Origin: an uncultured Muribaculaceae bacterium
Lineage (GTDB): Bacteria; Bacteroidota; Bacteroidia; Bacteroidales; Muribaculaceae
Length of the DNA stretch: 8,186 nucleotides
Reading direction: 5' to 3'
NCBI GenBank assembly: GCA_910586175.1
Contig: CAJUIJ010000110.1
Span: forward strand, 1-8,186
The translations under genes were made by a program, and so were the position numbers. The notes under the pieces were generated by a model. It was not told the origin of the DNA, searched no databases, and saw only the letters and a list, made by a program, of their open reading frames with translations. This document shows positions 7,238 through 8,186 of the stretch, one piece after another (position 1 is the stretch's first letter; each line of letters opens with the position of its first letter).

Positions 7238-7249
7238 GATTTATAAATC
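7238..7249. repeat. Decayed palindrome related to the GCGATTT repeat
   Basis: GATTTATAAATC is a perfect 12-bp palindrome within GGGCGATTTATAAATCACAG. The left side keeps GGCGATTT, while the right side AAATCACAG has lost the AAATCGCC match. It follows the 7198-7224 copy by 13 bases and looks like a degenerate member of the same family. Confidence 0.45.
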
Positions 7250-7259
7250 ACAGTTTTAG

Positions 7260-7352
7260 TCGTCGCCGGAGGCTCCTCCCTCCCGGTGGCTTCGCGACAG
7301 CAGCAATCCTATCGTCGCGAAGCCACCGGGAGGGAGGAGCCTCCGGCGACGA
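7260..7352. repeat. GC-rich inverted repeat with perfect 39-bp arms
   Basis: Bases 7260-7298 and 7314-7352 are perfect reverse complements over 39 positions, separated by a 15-base spacer (7299-7313). The arms contain GGAGGCTCCTCCCTCCC and GGTGGCTTCGCGAC and are far richer in G and C than the surrounding spacer. The element sits between two convergent genes, so both transcripts could carry it as a very stable 3' hairpin. It encodes nothing recognisable. It may be a miniature mobile or REP-like element of a different family from the ATGGAACGG repeat; that is an inference. Confidence 0.85.
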
Positions 7353-7378
7353 TCACAATGAAAATACGCGTTGACACA

Positions 7379-7409
7379 ATGGAACGGTGTCGCATCGCGA
7401 AAAATCGCA
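7379..7409. repeat. Partial repeat sharing the ATGGAACGG head
   Basis: Bases 7379-7387 repeat ATGGAACGG, the head of the elements at 311 and 7198, and the segment ends in ATCGCAT, close to the ATCGCCAT tail of those copies. The middle differs (TGTCGCATCGCGAAAA) and has only a short GCGA-AAAA-TCGC hairpin. It ends right at the stop codon of the AraC-family gene. It is probably a diverged member or remnant, but the match is short. Confidence 0.4.
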
Positions 7410-8186
7410 TTATATTATCACTTTGTGCTTGCGGTAGTTGTCGCGGAAGTCCTTTGGGGTGCAGCCTCGGTGGCTCTTGAAGGCGCGGTTGAAGTTGGAG
7501 ACGTTGTTGAAACCGCTTTCGTAGCATATCTCCGCTACCGTCTTGGTGGAATCTGCAAGCTCGCGTGCCGCATGGCCCAAGCGGATATCCACAATATATT
7601 CCGACAAGGTCTTGCCTGTGCTTTTCTTGAAAAACCGGCTGAACGATGACGGACTCATGCCGGCGATGTCGGCAAGCTGGTTGAGGGTCAACTCTTCGCG
7701 GAAGTTCTCGTTGATGGCTTTTTCCACTTTCGAAATGCGGCGCGAGTTTGATGATTCCTCAGCCCGCGCGAAAGAGGTGCTCGAGAGCGTGCGGCGATCT
7801 GTTATGAGAGCCATGCGGTTGATGATTCCAAGCATACTCATCACACTGTCGAATCCCTTCGGCTTTTGTGCCACCTCGTCGAAATCCTTATAGAGCGACA
7901 GGATTGCATCAGTGCCGAAAGCCACACCCTGCCGGGCCTCGAAGAGGAGGTCTCGTATGGGATGCATGGAGGAACGGTCAAGAAATTCGGGGGGAAGCAA
8001 TGAGGGGTTGAACTGAATTGTAATCTCGCGCTTGTCTTCAAAGTCGCATTCATATTGTTCCCAAGAATGCTCGAGCCCGGGGCCGATTATGGCAAGGTCG
8101 AAGTCTCCCAACACTTCAAATGAGTCGCCGACCACACGGCGTGCCCCTTTGCATCCCTTTATGAAATTAATCTCATATTCCAAATG
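7410..8186 (-). CDS. AraC-family regulator, N-terminus cut by window edge
   Basis: The visible 258 codons encode a transcription regulator with an N-terminal cupin-like ligand domain and a C-terminal AraC/XylS DNA-binding domain. Numbering from the TTG codon at 8183, DLAIIGPGLEHSW (29-41) is the cupin motif seen in sugar-responsive members. The two helix-turn-helix units are at about 155-180 (LTLNQLADIAGMSPSSFSRF) and 205-230 (TVAEICYESGFNNVSNFNRA), followed by the typical CTPKDFR. The frame is open to the window edge, and the codon before TTG is His, so HLEYEINF fits the conserved H-x-E-x-E segment of the cupin. I therefore think the true start lies outside the window, roughly 25-45 residues further, and that TTG is not the start. 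The gene converges on the large secreted protein gene across 286 bases. The family often controls sugar use, but the target and ligand are not visible. Confidence 0.9.
   Translation of the reverse strand, partial: HLEYEINFIKGCKGARRVVGDSFEVLGDFDLAIIGPGLEHSWEQYECDFEDKREITIQFNPSLLPPEFLDRSSMHPIRDLLFEARQGVAFGTDAILSLYKDFDEVAQKPKGFDSVMSMLGIINRMALITDRRTLSSTSFARAEESSNSRRISKVEKAINENFREELTLNQLADIAGMSPSSFSRFFKKSTGKTLSEYIVDIRLGHAARELADSTKTVAEICYESGFNNVSNFNRAFKSHRGCTPKDFRDNYRKHKVII

Noticed and set aside
7286..7480. Short plus-strand frame across the 39-bp inverted repeat
   Set aside because: It is translated from the palindrome arms and the antisense of the AraC-family gene, so it is not a credible gene.

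Overview
The window looks like a chromosome segment of a gut-type member of the order Bacteroidales, possibly family Muribaculaceae or a relative; the family is an inference, the order is better supported. The signs are two promoters of the Bacteroidetes type (TTG or TTTG, 19-20 bases, then TAnnTTTG), start codons preceded by A/T-rich leaders with no Shine-Dalgarno sequence, a large secreted protein with BspA-type leucine-rich repeats and a C-terminal tail like those of Bacteroidales sorting domains, and a glycoside hydrolase of family GH36.

Layout. Bases 1-467 hold an A/T-rich upstream region with a minus-strand promoter for a gene beyond the left edge, then a nested inverted and direct repeat. 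Bases 468-2666 (minus) encode a complete, exported GH36 alpha-galactosidase. The divergent spacer 2667-3034 carries the promoter of that gene, a pair of AAACGCTT half-sites one helical turn apart, and a tentative promoter with a long leader for the gene on the other side. Bases 3035-7123 (plus) encode a 1362-residue secreted protein: signal peptide, about six tandem diverged beta-sandwich-like modules, a BspA-like leucine-rich region with acidic insertions, and a C-terminal tail. A strong terminator hairpin follows. Bases 7189-7409 lie between convergent genes and hold a cluster of palindromes: a second copy of the repeat found near the left end, a decayed copy, and a perfect 39-bp GC-rich inverted repeat. 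Bases 7410-8186 (minus) encode an AraC-family regulator whose N-terminus is cut by the window edge.

How the parts may work together. The alpha-galactosidase would release terminal alpha-galactose from oligosaccharides or glycans in the periplasm or at the cell surface. The divergent large protein looks like a surface or secreted binding protein or adhesin, and the shared spacer may coordinate the two, but nothing in the sequence proves a common substrate. The AraC protein has the sugar-sensing cupin plus double helix-turn-helix layout; its target is unknown. No susC/susD pair, transposase, CRISPR array or defence gene is visible. The least explained elements are the large modular protein and the family of extragenic palindromes.
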